Of a DNA stretch of 64,000 nucleotides, positions 10,983 through 21,668 are shown piece by piece. Numbering within the stretch: position 1 is the first letter of the stretch; every line of letters starts with the position of its first letter. The DNA comes from Atriophallophorus winterbourni. Taxonomy: Eukaryota > Platyhelminthes > Trematoda > Plagiorchiida > Microphallidae. A program made the translations under genes and the position numbers. Location: NCBI GenBank assembly GCA_013407085.1, contig JACCGJ010016166.1:1-64000 (forward strand), in the 5' to 3' direction. The notes under the pieces were generated by a model. That model was not told the origin of the DNA. It saw nothing but the letters and a program-made list of their open reading frames with translations, and did not search any database.

Positions 10983-11568
10983 GCCAATAAGTGAAATGTA
11001 TTGGTTTATTAATTGGCATTTGTATCATACATCACATTCATTCGTTTATTGCTAAGCTTGCTGCATCAGCCCATTATTGCATAACTGTTTGGAATCAATT
11101 ATCACTGTTGATCAAAATACCACATAGTTTTACAACATGTAATCTAGTCTGTATCGCGTATAATCTCATGGAACTACATGTACATAGATAGAAAAGACAA
11201 CTGATTGTCTGTTATTAGTTATTTTTATTTATTGAAATTCCATTCACCGATGCCATTATTACAATTGCATTCTACCCGGACTATCAATCGCGATTAATAA
11301 TTGACGCAAATACGTGAAATTTCGCATGTTTGCCAATTATGCTCGTATTTATACTGAAGGCCCTTGGATTGTTTGAATGCATTCTTCAGATTTTTCCGGA
11401 ATACTAACCCAGGGATAACCAGCGCGATAACACATGCGGCGGCAATCCCGAATCCAGCAATGGCGCTGGGACTAGGTCCCGTTGATGAAATCACGACAGG
11501 AAGAGTTTGTGAAGTTGCCGCTAATGAACCAGGCAGTTGAAGGCTCACGCTGAATTCGTAATTCTTAC
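10850..11568. repeat. Inverted duplication, left arm
   Basis: This 0.7-kb arm pairs with 15,075-15,905 in inverted orientation across a 3.5-kb spacer. It holds the end of X1 and the transmembrane exon of Y1. The inner edge falls on the first base of the transmembrane exon in both arms. By eye the arms match over most of their length, with point differences and one 82-bp insertion in the right arm. Confidence 0.8.
11294..11568 (-). CDS. Y1 exon: membrane-proximal strand, transmembrane helix and tail
   Basis: After the acceptor catttcag the exon starts in phase 1 and reads KNYEFSVSLQLPGSLAATSQ, a Ser/Thr/Pro-rich stalk, a hydrophobic helix (IAGFGIAAACVIALVIPGLV), then the basic stop-transfer FRKNLKNAFKQSKG and a 20-residue tail to the stop at 11,294. 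The pattern Y-E-F ... S-A-I-A-G ... F-R-x-x-L-x-x-x-F-K recurs in Y2, Z1, Z2 and Z3. This is the only copy without a stop or frameshift. Confidence 0.7.
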
Positions 11569-14500
11569 CTGAAATGTTATAAAAGTGAATGCATTTTCGA
11601 TTACTTCATATATTATATACCTATTTCATCTGATGGAATGCATGCGGATAGATTTGTTTGTAAGTTCATTACTCAAAACCGAAAAACATATGCATAAGCA
11701 TTTTATGGAACGTGTTAGACATTTACTGTTACTAAATAATAACATAAATTGTCACATATTGTTCAAAGTTTTTCAGTGTTTTCATGGTTTGGAGCTCTGA
11801 CTGCACGGTCCCTAGAATGCATGCGAACTCCGAAAGTAGAACGAATATTCTTAAAATGATCACTAGGTGTTGGCGTATATAATTATAAAAATCGATATTC
11901 CACTCGCCTCACAAGGTTGACAGATTGCCACAAGGTATGTGCGCAATTGATCTTATAGTATCCCCGTGAAAATATGACCGCTTTTTGAAAGCCATCTAAA
12001 GAGTGTTGGTGGAGACGATCCAATGAACGGAATCGGCAGAGAATGACAACTGCGGTCCTTCTTTACTAGCCAACAAGAGCATCACATCTCTCAATACGCT
12101 TCCATGAGTGTTTTGTTCTGTGCATGTATATATTCCTTCTAATGATTTTATTCGCGCCTTTTAAAATAGCATTTATGTTTGAATCACTTTGAAACAAAAT
12201 TCAAGTGATTGCAGTGTATATGATTTAAAATAAATCAGTTATGCACGAAGGAAAAACAACAAATATTGTCATACTTCCTGTCAACAATACCCACTAAATG
12301 TTACACGTTCTTAGCTGCAACGATTATTGCCTCGAGTAAGCATATTGGCCAAAAATATGATCTAAAACGCGATAGTTATCCGTCATGTGGAGACAATTCG
12401 TGAGTTACGAAACGCAGAGCAATATCGTTTGCAATCGATTCATCATAAGTATGACATAAGTTTAAACGTCCTCCTTGGATCAAGTCCTGAGTTGGAAAGA
12501 CAACTGAATCAAAATCCCAAATTATCACATATTTTACAGAGTCTCTGAATTTATTGACGAAAGCAGATGGATTCTTGATTCTACGGGCTTTTGTAAAATC
12601 AAATTTATTTACACAATCTTTCTATTATTGATAAAGAACAAGTTCAAAAAATAAGACTGTAATATTTAAAAGCTCAACGACATTCTACTTTTTCTGCCAA
12701 ACGAAATGATCATTCATCATTCGTAGTATTTTTTTTTCGAAATCTGAAAGCCGAGTAAGTAACGCCTACTTAAAATGATAGTACTCAATCGGAGCCTATC
12801 TGTTCTAATAGGGTAAACTTATTGAGCCTTAGTCTCCATTCTATGTGGTTTATATAATGTGTTGCAAAGACTCAGGTAGTGCAATTTAGGATAATAAGGA
12901 GTGAAATATGACCATGTTTAAACCGAAATAGGACGTTTAGAAGTGTTCAGTTCGTGGTGTTCACGTCATATTCTCTTGTATATCACTATTATTCTGTACC
13001 GTTGAGCTGCTATATTTCTGCCCTTCCTTCAAAAGTATCCGTTCAACTCCAACGTTTCATCAAGATTATTTATCGCGCAAGCTAGAAACCTTATGAGGAT
13101 TATTATCGACAAATTGCTTTACTCGTGATACCGGCTCATATTTTCCATCCTCAATGATAATTCCCACCCAATTCATGAGGATCTATTCGGAAGTCAATCT
13201 TGCTTAAAGACATATACAAAACATATCATACTCTCTTCAGGGAACGTCATTTATACAATTTGATTCACGAAACCTTTGCAAAAGGCAACAGTTTATTGGA
13301 TAATTATGGTCTGAGTAAATCGCTTTTACATTGATCCATATTCTTATCCATATTGATGGAATGCATGGTATTTCAATAGACAATGAATTTACCCTAATCT
13401 CGTACGAGTTTCCCATTTGGGACATACCGGCGTCTTTTCGCCAAGTGAAAGAAGTTTCACGATCCCCTCGAATCTTGCACTGAAGTTTAACAATGTCGCC
13501 GTCAAAAGCGAATAACATTGAACGTATATTAGGTAATGTGTGGGGATGGGTTCCTCCATACGTGATTTCGGTGTTTCGAGTTATCCAACCGTGGACATTC
13601 GATACAATGCATTGGATCATGAATAAATTGCAGTCTTCAAAACTAGACTCTGTGTTTGAAAACAATTGAAATTATTGATTACTATGAATAAATTGTCAAA
13701 AAATAACCCTCAGAACATGGTCGAAAAGCAAATGTTCATCCCTAATATATGATTCGAACAGATAAATCAAATTAAGTCAACTTGAATATAGAATTATTCA
13801 AGAATATTTAATTTCAAATGGTCCAGCAGCGAATAGTAGAATAGACCGTATGGCATGTGAATACAAATGTAATGGTCGAGTTTTCTATACACATTGGGCT
13901 CGAGATCATACAATGCTAATGAACACATTCAAGAGAGATATTCGAGTACAGTGATCACATTGTGCACTGTCGGGATCGACAGTATGAATAACTATAATGC
14001 GTTTCTACGGACGATTGAATAGCAAAAATGGAAATGTAAAGCGAATATTCCATCACTGAATTATATATGCTTTTCGATTCTGTAAGATCAAAATATTATA
14101 ATGGAAAATACTGTAATGGTTAACTAGTTCATCAACATTAAACGCTTTTCTTGATTTGCCGTCGTTCACAATTAGAAAATAAAACACACATCAATTTCCT
14201 AGATGCCTAAGATTTGAAAACGTTTATATGTAATCCTCAAATCTCTTCTACATGAATCAAGCTGATACTGGTTGGATAATTTAATTTGAAATGCTTCACA
14301 TGCATTGAGGGAATAACTACAGTTAGTTAAAATGATCTGTTGATTCTAAATTAATAATAGGATGTAGTTGTCCAACTTTCAAAAGGTATCAGGTCCTAAA
14401 ATTCTGCCCGCATATAGGAATACAGAAAATAAATGACAAGATGAATGTATTGTGGTGCTCACAAATTTATTACTTACACACCACTACCGATTTCTGGCTG

Positions 14501-15062
14501 ATTGCCGTCATCAGGTGGAGAGAATAAGATCAGTTATAGTGAGTCTTGAAACAGTGTAATACATTTTAAAATTTCCACTACTCACTCTAGATTTGCAGCT
14601 TTGTTCGGAAGAATTGAACTGCAAATTCCTAATATTCTAACTGTAGCAATTTCTATTTTAATACGTTGGTTGCTATAGCACATATTATAACAGCATACCT
14701 TTATATATTCTTCAAAAATACCTAATCCGAGACAAAATATGGATACGTTTTCTCCAATTTAGTCGTGGAATCAATTTCACGAGAATGGTTATATTCGCTT
14801 GGGCATGTCACCTGCCGATTTTAAGACAATCAACAAAGAGCATCTCTGCGTTGCCAATACTGTTTTCCTTGAATATGGTTTATGCTTTGTGATAAAAGAC
14901 GTGAAAACAACTTTGTTTTTGAAGCTTTGAAAATTAAAAAAAAAAATTATGAACGTAACTTACCGATCCTTTATGATTCAAATTCTCGCCATTTCTGAAC
15001 CAGCTAATTTCTGCCAAAGGAATAGTCATAGCTGCATTTGCTTCACAAATTACAAACATTTC
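11294..15062 (-). CDS. Y1: IgSF type I membrane protein gene, partial multi-exon model
   Basis: Four exons are supported on the minus strand: 15,062-14,964 (Ig B-C strands), 13,649-13,393 (F-G strands of one Ig domain, linker, then B-C strands of the next), 12,138-12,067 (F-G strands) and 11,568-11,294 (membrane-proximal piece, transmembrane helix, short tail). Splice phases agree where testable: the third exon ends in phase 1 and the fourth begins in phase 1; exons cut after the C strand end in phase 0. Small exons for the D-E strands between these are expected but I could not locate them, and the 5' end with a signal peptide is not found. All four exons are open. A cell-surface adhesion or recognition receptor is inferred from architecture only. 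Confidence 0.6.
12067..12138 (-). CDS. Y1 exon: Ig F and G strands
   Basis: The acceptor is aaaatcattag and the donor gtaaag. It encodes GIYTCTEQNTHGSVLRDVML, in which GIYTC is the F-strand motif with the second Ig cysteine; the first codon completes as Glu if the previous exon ends in G. It ends in phase 1, which joins in frame to the transmembrane exon at 11,568. Only 72 bp, so the call depends on the motif and the two splice sites. Confidence 0.5.
13393..13649 (-). CDS. Y1 exon: end of one Ig domain and start of the next
   Basis: The acceptor is tttcaaacacag and the donor is gtaaat. In order it encodes an F strand with its cysteine (CNLFMIQCIVSNVHG), a linker rich in His/Pro/Thr, then GDIVKLQCKIRGDRETSFTW with the B-strand Cys and C-strand Trp of the next domain, ending SQMGNSYEIR. 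It begins in phase 1 and ends in phase 0. The exon joins halves of adjacent domains, a layout also seen in X2 exon 1. Fully open over 257 bp. Confidence 0.65.
14450..14600. repeat. Dispersed repeat unit related to the foldback at 41.7 kb
   Basis: The stretch cacaccactaccgatttctgg ... ccgtcatcaggtgg ... agtgagtcttgaaacagtg parallels 41,768-41,850 and, inverted, 41,890-41,990. It lies inside the presumed Y1 intron. On the minus strand it contains a possible donor gtaagt at the same place as the unit in R1. Confidence 0.55.
14964..15062 (-). CDS. Y1 exon: Ig domain, B to C strands
   Basis: The exon reads EMFVICEANAAMTIPLAEIS followed by WFRNGENLNHKGS and then the donor gtaagt. The Cys in VICEA and the Trp in SWFRNG have the spacing of the invariant Ig B-strand cysteine and C-strand tryptophan. 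It ends in phase 0. The acceptor is placed at ...ggacag before GAAATG. It lies beside the inverted transmembrane exon Y2 (15,075), at the edge of the duplication. Confidence 0.6.
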
Positions 15063-15074
15063 CTGTCCATTGAG

Positions 15075-15274
15075 GTAAGAAATATGAACTCAGCGTGAGC
15101 CTTTAACTACCTAGTACATTAGCGGCAACTTCACAAACTGATTCGTTCGTGATTCCATCAAGGGGACTCAGTTCCGGAGCCATTGCGGGAATCGTGATTG
15201 CCGCTGTATCTGTTATCGCGCTGATTATCCTTGGGATAGTATTCCGGAAGAATCTGAAGAATGCAATCAAATAA
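15075..15274 (+). pseudogene. Y2: inverted copy of the IgSF transmembrane exon
   Basis: It starts exactly at the homologue of the Y1 exon edge (gtaagaaatatgaactc) and encodes KKYELSVSL, a stop where Y1 has Gln, then LAATSQTDSFVIPSRG, the helix GAIAGIVIAAVSVIALIILG and IVFRKNLKNAIK with a stop at 15,272. The tail is shorter than in Y1. The stop codon and the unrelated sequence just upstream (no shared intron) indicate a non-functional duplicate cut at the exon boundary. Confidence 0.7.
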
Positions 15275-15599
15275 TCCCTCCTTCTGTATAACTTCTGTAT
15301 AACTTCTGTATAACTACGACCAGAATTGGCAAACATTTGTTATCTGCCCTTGCAAAATTTCACGGCTTTGCTCCAACTATAACTCGCGATTGATAGTCCG
15401 TCTAGAATGCAATTGTAATAAAGGCATCGATGAATGGAATTTTAATAGATAATAATAACTAATAACAGACTATCAGTTGACTTTTCTATCTACATCCAGT
15501 TTCATGAGATTATACGCGACACAGGCTAGATTACATGTTGTAAAACTATGTGGTATTTTGATCAATATTGATAATTCATTCCAATCGGTTATGCAATAA

Positions 15600-15681
15600 T
15601 GTTGTAATGATGCTTGGAGTGCTGTAGCCTGCCAGACAAACATCGCTTTGCTCCACTACTGCAGGCTGGCCGAACCTGTTA
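15600..15681. mobile_element. 82-bp insertion with hairpin and CAATAA target duplication
   Basis: The left arm of the inverted duplication lacks these bases, and CAATAA flanks them at 15,594-15,599 and 15,682-15,687. Inside, agcctgc (15,626-15,632) can pair with gcaggct (15,661-15,667) around a 28-base loop. No coding capacity. It could be a very short non-autonomous DNA element or an RNA-derived insert; its ends show only weak inverted similarity. Confidence 0.55.
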
Positions 15682-15765
15682 CAATAAGTGGGCTGATGCA
15701 GCAAGAATGAATGTGATGTATGATACACATGCCAATTAATAAATCAATATATTGTACTTATTGGC

Positions 15766-16008
15766 TCACGTGTTAATACGAATCAATCGGATGCGATCAT
15801 CGATATTACAAGAAATGCTTGCTGAATACGATAAACATAATACGGAACAAATTACGTTTTTGCTAACATCCTCGCATATGCACACCACAACCGGTTTTTG
15901 AATATTTTTCGCATATTGACATGTATATGTACCTGCGTGATCAACCGTTGCGCTATTCACAGTCAGCACACTCCCACCTTTATCCGTGTGAAACTCCGGA
16001 AACATCAT
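15766..16008 (-). pseudogene. X2 exon 2: Ig E-F strands and C-terminus
   Basis: The acceptor caaaag precedes ATGATG and the exon starts in phase 0, matching the phase-0 end of X2 exon 1. It encodes GGSVLTVNSATVDHAGTYTC, a textbook Ig E strand and F strand with the second cysteine, then QKPVVVCICEDVSKN and a hydrophobic, Ser-rich tail to a stop at 15,766. The last 140 bp lie in the inverted repeat and match X1. Whether the tail is a real C-terminus or read-through into intron is unclear; no good donor is seen after the F strand. Confidence 0.55.
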
Positions 16009-16301
16009 CTTTTGAAATATATTTAAGTAATATATGTAAAACGTCTGTAGTTTGAGGAAATTCAGAGCTATTTATTACAAATTATCACGAATGTGAATTT
16101 TAAGTCTATTTGTCACGCTTGGCATTGTTTCAGCGAGAAAAAAAATCAAAATTCTGATTTTTCAATATAAAATGAATTGTATTGAATAAATTTTAATGTA
16201 GACCCATCCGCACAGCTCGCGTTATTTTTAAGCAAACTGAACTGATTGAATGAAGTAATGAATTATTTTGAAAGGAGACCAAAACCATACAATGCACTCA
16301 C

Positions 16302-16552
16302 ATTTGGCAGCTCAATATCTGATGATCTGCTAGATTTGGTGAAGCGCCACGTAGGACTAGCAATCGGGTCACCGAAATTCGAATAAGTTCACCGATCAGA
16401 AAGGTTTTCCTGTTTTCTGTACGTTCCACAATACGATCGACAATACCAGTTGAGCCATCCGATTGTGCAAAATTGAACACGTTCAATTCACCACTCATTG
16501 CGCTAATGGTTAACTTGGGATTGTGAATTATGCATTGCAGTATCACTCAGGT
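16302..16552 (-). pseudogene. X2 exon 1: end of one Ig domain and start of the next, damaged
   Basis: In one frame it encodes VILQCIIHNPKLTI (F strand with Cys), a linker and TFLIGELIRI; in another frame GDPIASPTWRFTKSSRSSDI with the C-strand Trp, then the donor gtgagt in phase 0. Compared with the Y1 exon at 13,393-13,649, a small deletion has removed the B-strand Gln-Cys and shifted the frame. A stop also precedes the F strand. The layout is the same as in Y1, so X2 and Y1 are paralogues and X2 is probably dead. Confidence 0.5.
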
Positions 16553-16779
16553 AGTTTGCGCTCCAGGTATATTCATAATAATGGCATGACCTTGAAATAA
16601 ACAAAGGAATCATAACAATTTTAGAAATTAATTTCAGAAAGCATTCCATAACATTGCACGATAGTTCAATAGTAAAATATAGCAAAACAAACACATATTC
16701 ATGGTATTGAACAATACTAATTATATATATAGCTGTTCAGCAACTTAAAAATTGCCAACAAAAGCCATCTACCATAATA

Positions 16780-17260
16780 AATGAGATGCGCCGCCTGCTT
16801 GGGTCATCGCATATGGACGAGTCCTTACTAAAGGAACTATGACTCAAGCGTTTACGTAAGTGTGTGCAACCCATTTTGGTTGCTGCAAAATGCACTCCGC
16901 ACTTGCGGTACAAAGAGGTTTTCAAAAGAGATATGAAAGCTCTTGGCGTTGACCCGGCGAGTTGGGAAGAACTTGCACTTGAGCGCTCACATTGGAGGCA
17001 TTGTATAAAGCGTCGTCTGCAAGCTAAGGAGGAGCAAATACAGATCTTGGCTGGTGTACGCAGATCACACTACCTGCGGCAATCGATGCAATTCAACCAA
17101 GTTTTGACTTTCGTTGCAAGCGTTGTGGGAGAGATTGTTACGCCCGAATCGGACAGCTTAGTCATTCCAAAAGCTGTAAAACGTGAACATTCATGCGATT
17201 GTGATGTACATCCATTATCAACATCGACCGAAGTAGGCCATCATTTATTTGTTTACTCCG
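16780..17260 (+). pseudogene. RTE-type LINE C-terminal fragment (in R2a)
   Basis: Plus-strand frames give LLGSSHMDESLL, then a long open stretch LRYKEVFKRDMKALG, WEELALERSHWRHCIKRRLQ and, after a frame change, FRCKRCGRDC-like sequence that is the C-terminal zinc finger of RTE proteins. A stop lies upstream of LKRLRKC. 5'-truncated; no endonuclease or palm here. Two further copies lie in R2b and R2c. Confidence 0.75.
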
Positions 17261-17786
17261 TCCACGAAATATTGTGGACAGAAAACAAAGAAACGCAAAA
17301 CATACATCTACATTTTATATGCACCAGATCGCTTAATTAGTTAAGATTTATTTAATATAACAAGTCAGAATAGCAGCATCGCAAATCAAAACTTTACGAT
17401 CATGGAGTTGAACTGATTCTACCTGAATAGGTTGTAAATAGGATGAATGAAAAGCTGTTCGCTGCTTCATAAACATTGTACAAAAATGGAATTAATTGAT
17501 TCGAACATAACTACCACAATCCAAAGTGTTCCAAAACGAAATCATTATATATTACTGGTTGTGGATGTAATGATTTGAATAATTTTCTATAATGCTTACT
17601 TGCACTCTCTGCTGTGCTCCGTGGAATGCGGACGAAATTTATGAAACACAAGAGTTGAAATTTGCACACAAAGATCACAACGCTTGTGATTGGTTAAATT
17701 TCGTACGATCGATTTTGTGGATGCACTCAGTGCGACCTGTAATTCAGCGATTAAAAATGCCGCATGAGTAGTTAGTAGTTTGTGCG

Positions 17787-18004
17787 AAATATTGATCAAA
17801 CCAAAAGACAAATCGTACAATATATACGAAGATTACATGAAGCATGGTAAAGCTGCAGCAATTACCCGTGTTGCCCACATAATGCAGAAAAAAACTTTCT
17901 ATATCGAAAACAACGAAATTATATTTTTTCATATAATAGTAAATTCATTAAGAAACAGACGCAAGAATTTGGAACATTCAAAAACGGTGTGTAAAAATCT
18001 CTGA
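17787..18004 (+). other. Short reading frame conserved between R2a and R2b
   Basis: About 70 residues beginning EILIKPKDKSYNIYEDYMKH and containing FYIENNEIIFF. R2b keeps the same frame at 28,592-28,797 with EILIKPEDKSYKIYEDYMKQ; R2c has stops and indels. I do not recognise the family. Conservation may simply reflect recent duplication of the whole block. Confidence 0.3.
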
Positions 18005-18540
18005 TGCATTTTATTTTCTCTGAGACTTCATGGATTACTATGTGCGGTATACGTGCGCACTTCATTTCCAATTGTCTTTGAATGGGACTACTTTCCCAGT
18101 AATTGTTCGAAATATAATGAAACTGAAATTTAACTCAATCAGTAAGATGCGTTATATGTCGACGTTTCGCGTCTAACACTGAAGCTGCCTCAGATCAGTG
18201 GGGGATAGTCAAAAAAGGGAACGTATATGATTAGCAATAGAACCATCAATACTAATTGGTCTCCCACTAACCAGACAAAGGAAATCTTAAGGATGTCAGG
18301 GCGATTGAACAAAGCACGAATAATTTGGATTTATTTCTAATTCACATGCACTCAATGAGGGGAGCAGACCGTGACGAAACGTTACCTTATTGACTGGGGG
18401 CTGCCTAGAATAAGGCGGGCGGTAACAAACATGCTAAGCTGAAAATCTCTACCACCATTGGAAGCAGACCCAGGTGCTTAGCTCTACGCCAGTCAAGGTA
18501 GAGCCTTTAACCGCTTTCTGCTGATTCGCGTCTTTTATCC

Positions 18541-20430
18541 AAAGAAACGGAATGCAGTGTCCCCTCCATCACTGCATTGATATGTACCCAAGGACAGTTT
18601 AATATTGGGAATCAGCTGTTGCCCTCGAAGCAAGTGCTTCTTCACTACGACAATCCAACGTGGCGTCGTAGGAGTTCGCATGACAAATTTGAATATGAAT
18701 TCGGACTGCCTAACGGGACTCCGTCACCGGAATACGAAGAAAATTATGTTACTGGATTTACACGAATGCTGTTGCTTTGAATTTTGAAATCAAATCTAGT
18801 ATTGAAGATTGGTCGTAGACTCTTTGCCTTGTAAAGTGATTTAGGTGGTTGCAATGAAAATGACTTTATTCAAATCACGGACATTATCATCCGCATGTTA
18901 CTGGTGCAAAGCCTGGAAAAGTCGAAATCACCCATTATGAATATTCGATTTTCGCTCAGACGTAGAGCATTCGGCATTATTTCTAGCAATATATATATTT
19001 ATGGGCACCGGCTGAGGTGGCTCGGCGATAAATTAAACCGAGGATGGAGTTTAATCCCGAATCCAGAATCAATCTACACCACATTGTATCCCCTAGCTCA
19101 AAACATGTATCACCAACAGTTATGAATTGACGTCATGCATAATATAACACGGTAATTTCACAACTTGTACTTCAGCGGTCTAACCTATGGAAGATTATGT
19201 TCGCAATTGCCAGTATGTAAACACGTCTCGGACACAGCGGTCATGTAATGATTGCTCGAATGGGGTAATGCATTTATTTATCTCGCGAAACCAGGTCATT
19301 AGTTAATGAACAGTTAATGGTGGTTTGTTATGCAGCGATGATTTACTTGAAGTGTCTATTGGCCCAACGCTTTGCGAGTCGGACCGTCGTGGTTTATATA
19401 ACCATTTTCAGAGATTGAGTCATCGATATCTTGGACGCAGGGTATTAGCTTGTGTTGCCGTCTTCATTATAGAAAAAAAGAAGAAGAAAAAGATAACTTT
19501 ATTCGTTAAAACGAATTTTCAGTTAATCAAAATAGTTTGAATACAGAATTCAATACGAATAAGGTGGACGTCAAACTTTGATGGGAAAATTTGAGATTGC
19601 CAGTCACATTCAAAATCAAAACAGTTTCAGTTCCGTTTGCAGGCATGTATGAGTTTTCTTTCACATTTTTCTGACCGGCGCAGCAAATTCCCCATCCTTC
19701 AAAAAATAAAAATATTGCACAGTGTCTAAAGCGTGCGGGGCAACAAACGTACTTTGTTTACATGTTCACGACATGTTAAAACGTTTCAAAAACAAAAGGT
19801 TCCGTGTTGACTGAAAAAATAAAAACGTCATTGGAGATATTTCAACACCGTATTCTCTGAAGAATTTTCGCGAAGTCTGCGAGAGGACTTGATATGAAAG
19901 GTAGTTTCAGGAACGATGTTTCATCGCCATTATAATTTGTGACCGGGGTGTATGGAGGTAATCACAACAACACACTTACTCGCTCCTATATGTTATGCCA
20001 TATTGGTCACTGATTTCAGTCGTGTTGTTATTCAGCATTCTCCATCGTATGAGCGTCATCGGAAACGCTTAGAAAGATCACACTGTGTTCCATACGTAGA
20101 CCGATGCGTCCTTCTATTTCCTACCATGATGTATTGTAGAAGATTCAATTTTTAAAGTTCGTAAACTCACGTAGCAATTAGGATTTCAAAATCACAGTTT
20201 CTATGAGAATGATATGGAATCCTTCTTAATGTTAAAAGTTATTTTCAAGAATCTGGATCTCCGAAATGTATGTGGCTTACATGGCAAAATCAAAGCATAA
20301 TAGCAACAGGTCTGATGGTTTACAATCACATGATCGTACAGAGGTTGAATAATCTTTCTAGCTCGTTTGTCTGTTTATTCACAAGACATATCTTATGGGT
20401 GCTGTATTTTAGTAAAATCTACACTGCCAT
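18541..20430. other. Mostly unassigned; small RTE-like scrap near 19.0 kb
   Basis: 18,577-18,780 holds a 67-residue frame (QFNIGNQLLPSKQVLLHYDN) that I do not recognise. Near 19,003 YGHRLRWLGDKLNRG resembles the RRLRWLGHV motif of RTE C-termini, so a fragment is likely there. The frames at 19,325 and 19,952 have no recognisable features. Confidence 0.35.
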
Positions 20431-21378
20431 TTTTGCGTTACTTATCCGCAAATTCCATGTGGTTGCAGTGTGTGGTTGCAGATGAAAATACGAACAGAAA
20501 ACAATGGTGTTTGTACCTAATCTAAAGGTGGATTTTCTCAAAGTGCACCACGTTTGCGATCAATATTACGTTGCGCGCATAAATGGAGCGTGTGAGTTAA
20601 ACTCAGTTTAGTAAACGGAAACCTAACACTATTATCTATACGAGATGTTGTTTGACGCTGTAATGCTGAGGAAAACGGCGGTAAACCAATATAAATGAAA
20701 TGCAGATCACAAACTGAAAATAAGACTCTTTTTCGACAGATTCATTTGAACCAGGAATGCTTAGTCCACATATTCAGAAATGATGGAAATTCTCAATAAT
20801 CTGGTGAGAGTGACAAAATATATATGATACGAAGAGCATATTTTTATGAACGTTTATTAGAAGTTGAGTGCACAATCTTGCACTAGTCCTAGAAGCGAGC
20901 GCACATACTGTTATGACGAAATTTCAATTGGAAGATGTCATATGTCAAATCGAAGGGCAGAACTAGGTTCGGCACAAACAACTGGGAGGACTGATTTACT
21001 CTTTACCTAAAGCAGTCTTCTGTAAAATCGCGTAGCAGGTACTATGATCATAAAATTTCAGTCAAATTGAAGCAGAGAAATGCACAATATCAACCAGTGA
21101 TATATTGTCATCCACTTTTGTGTGGTGACATCGTAGATGGATGGTGAAGCACCTTGAGAAATAATGCATAATGTTTAAACTTGGTTGAAAACCTTTTGGT
21201 GAATGTTTGCATAAGGATACGGTTAAACATATTTGGCGTAGGTCAACTTTGAGTCAATAGATCTACTGGAGTAATGATCGACCGATTAAAATGAACGTGA
21301 TTGTCCCTGATGTGAGCTTGCAAAACTGTAGCCCAAGCGTCATAATTGATCATATTCTAGACAGTCGTTCGACATTAC
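20430..21378. repeat. R1a: first copy of long dispersed block R1, left part
   Basis: Matches 26,270-27,060 (R1b) and 49,180-50,310 (R1c), for instance around tgaaaatacga-c-gaaaacaatgg and ggttcggcacaaacaactgg. It is interrupted at 21,378 by Gypsy element G3, and its last about 50 bases resume at 25,780-25,830. R1b follows at once, so R1a and R1b are a tandem pair. Confidence 0.8.
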
Positions 21379-21621
21379 TGCTGCGGAGCAGCGAACGTGC
21401 CATGCCTCGCGTGCACCACAATGATCGCTAATCGTGGATTGATTATTGACAGTGAACAAACTGTCGATTAATCATCAATTATGATCGATAGTTCGTGCAT
21501 ATTGTGATTTTCATTCACTGTACAACTTTGTGTTATGCATTCTTTCGGCTAATACACGAGTTCGAGTTCGGTTGTTTTTTGATTGACGGCTGGGCCAGTG
21601 CAACACCCCACAGTTATAACA
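21379..21621 (+). repeat. G3 5' LTR
   Basis: 243 bp starting tgctgcggagcagcgaacg and ending cagttataaca. It differs from the 3' LTR by many substitutions and small indels, so the insertion is older than G2. Confidence 0.9.
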
Positions 21622-21623
21622 AT

Positions 21624-21635
21624 TGGCGACGGGAT
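21624..21635 (+). promoter_or_regulatory. G3 primer binding site
   Basis: tggcgacgggat begins two bases after the 5' LTR. Its first ten bases equal those of the G1 and G2 sites. Confidence 0.75.
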
Positions 21636-21668
21636 TAAACTTCCAAAAAAGTGGCGGGATGAGCCTGT

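Larger units (their letters stand above)
15075..15905. repeat. Inverted duplication, right arm
   Basis: This is the inverted partner of 10,850-11,568. It contains the transmembrane exon Y2 on the plus strand and the C-terminal part of X2 on the minus strand. It is longer than the left arm mainly because of the 82-bp insertion at 15,600-15,681 and a short aacttctgtat triplication at 15,281-15,313. Confidence 0.8.
16735..18540 (+). repeat. R2a: first copy of long dispersed block R2
   Basis: Shares long stretches with 27,570-29,705 (R2b) and 60,045-62,290 (R2c). The shared part includes the RTE C-terminal coding region, about 500 bp of non-coding sequence, a short conserved reading frame and the string actgaagctgcc-cagatcagtggg. 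It ends earlier than the other two copies. It directly follows X2. Confidence 0.8.

Noticed and set aside
11294..11568. Retroviral-type envelope C-terminus as an explanation for the transmembrane exon
   Set aside because: The exon is joined in phase to Ig F-strand exons, has a clear intron acceptor and is not next to any LTR; an IgSF receptor explains it better.
15103..15336. Minus-strand 77-residue frame over Y2
   Set aside because: The plus strand encodes the transmembrane exon homologous to Y1; the minus frame has no support.
15600..15681. Hammerhead ribozyme in the 82-bp insertion
   Set aside because: The conserved core (ctgatga ... gaaa) is absent; only one simple stem is seen.
21540..21600. 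tRNA-like string ttcgagttcg in the G3 LTR
   Set aside because: No cloverleaf can be drawn around it, and it recurs only as part of the LTR.
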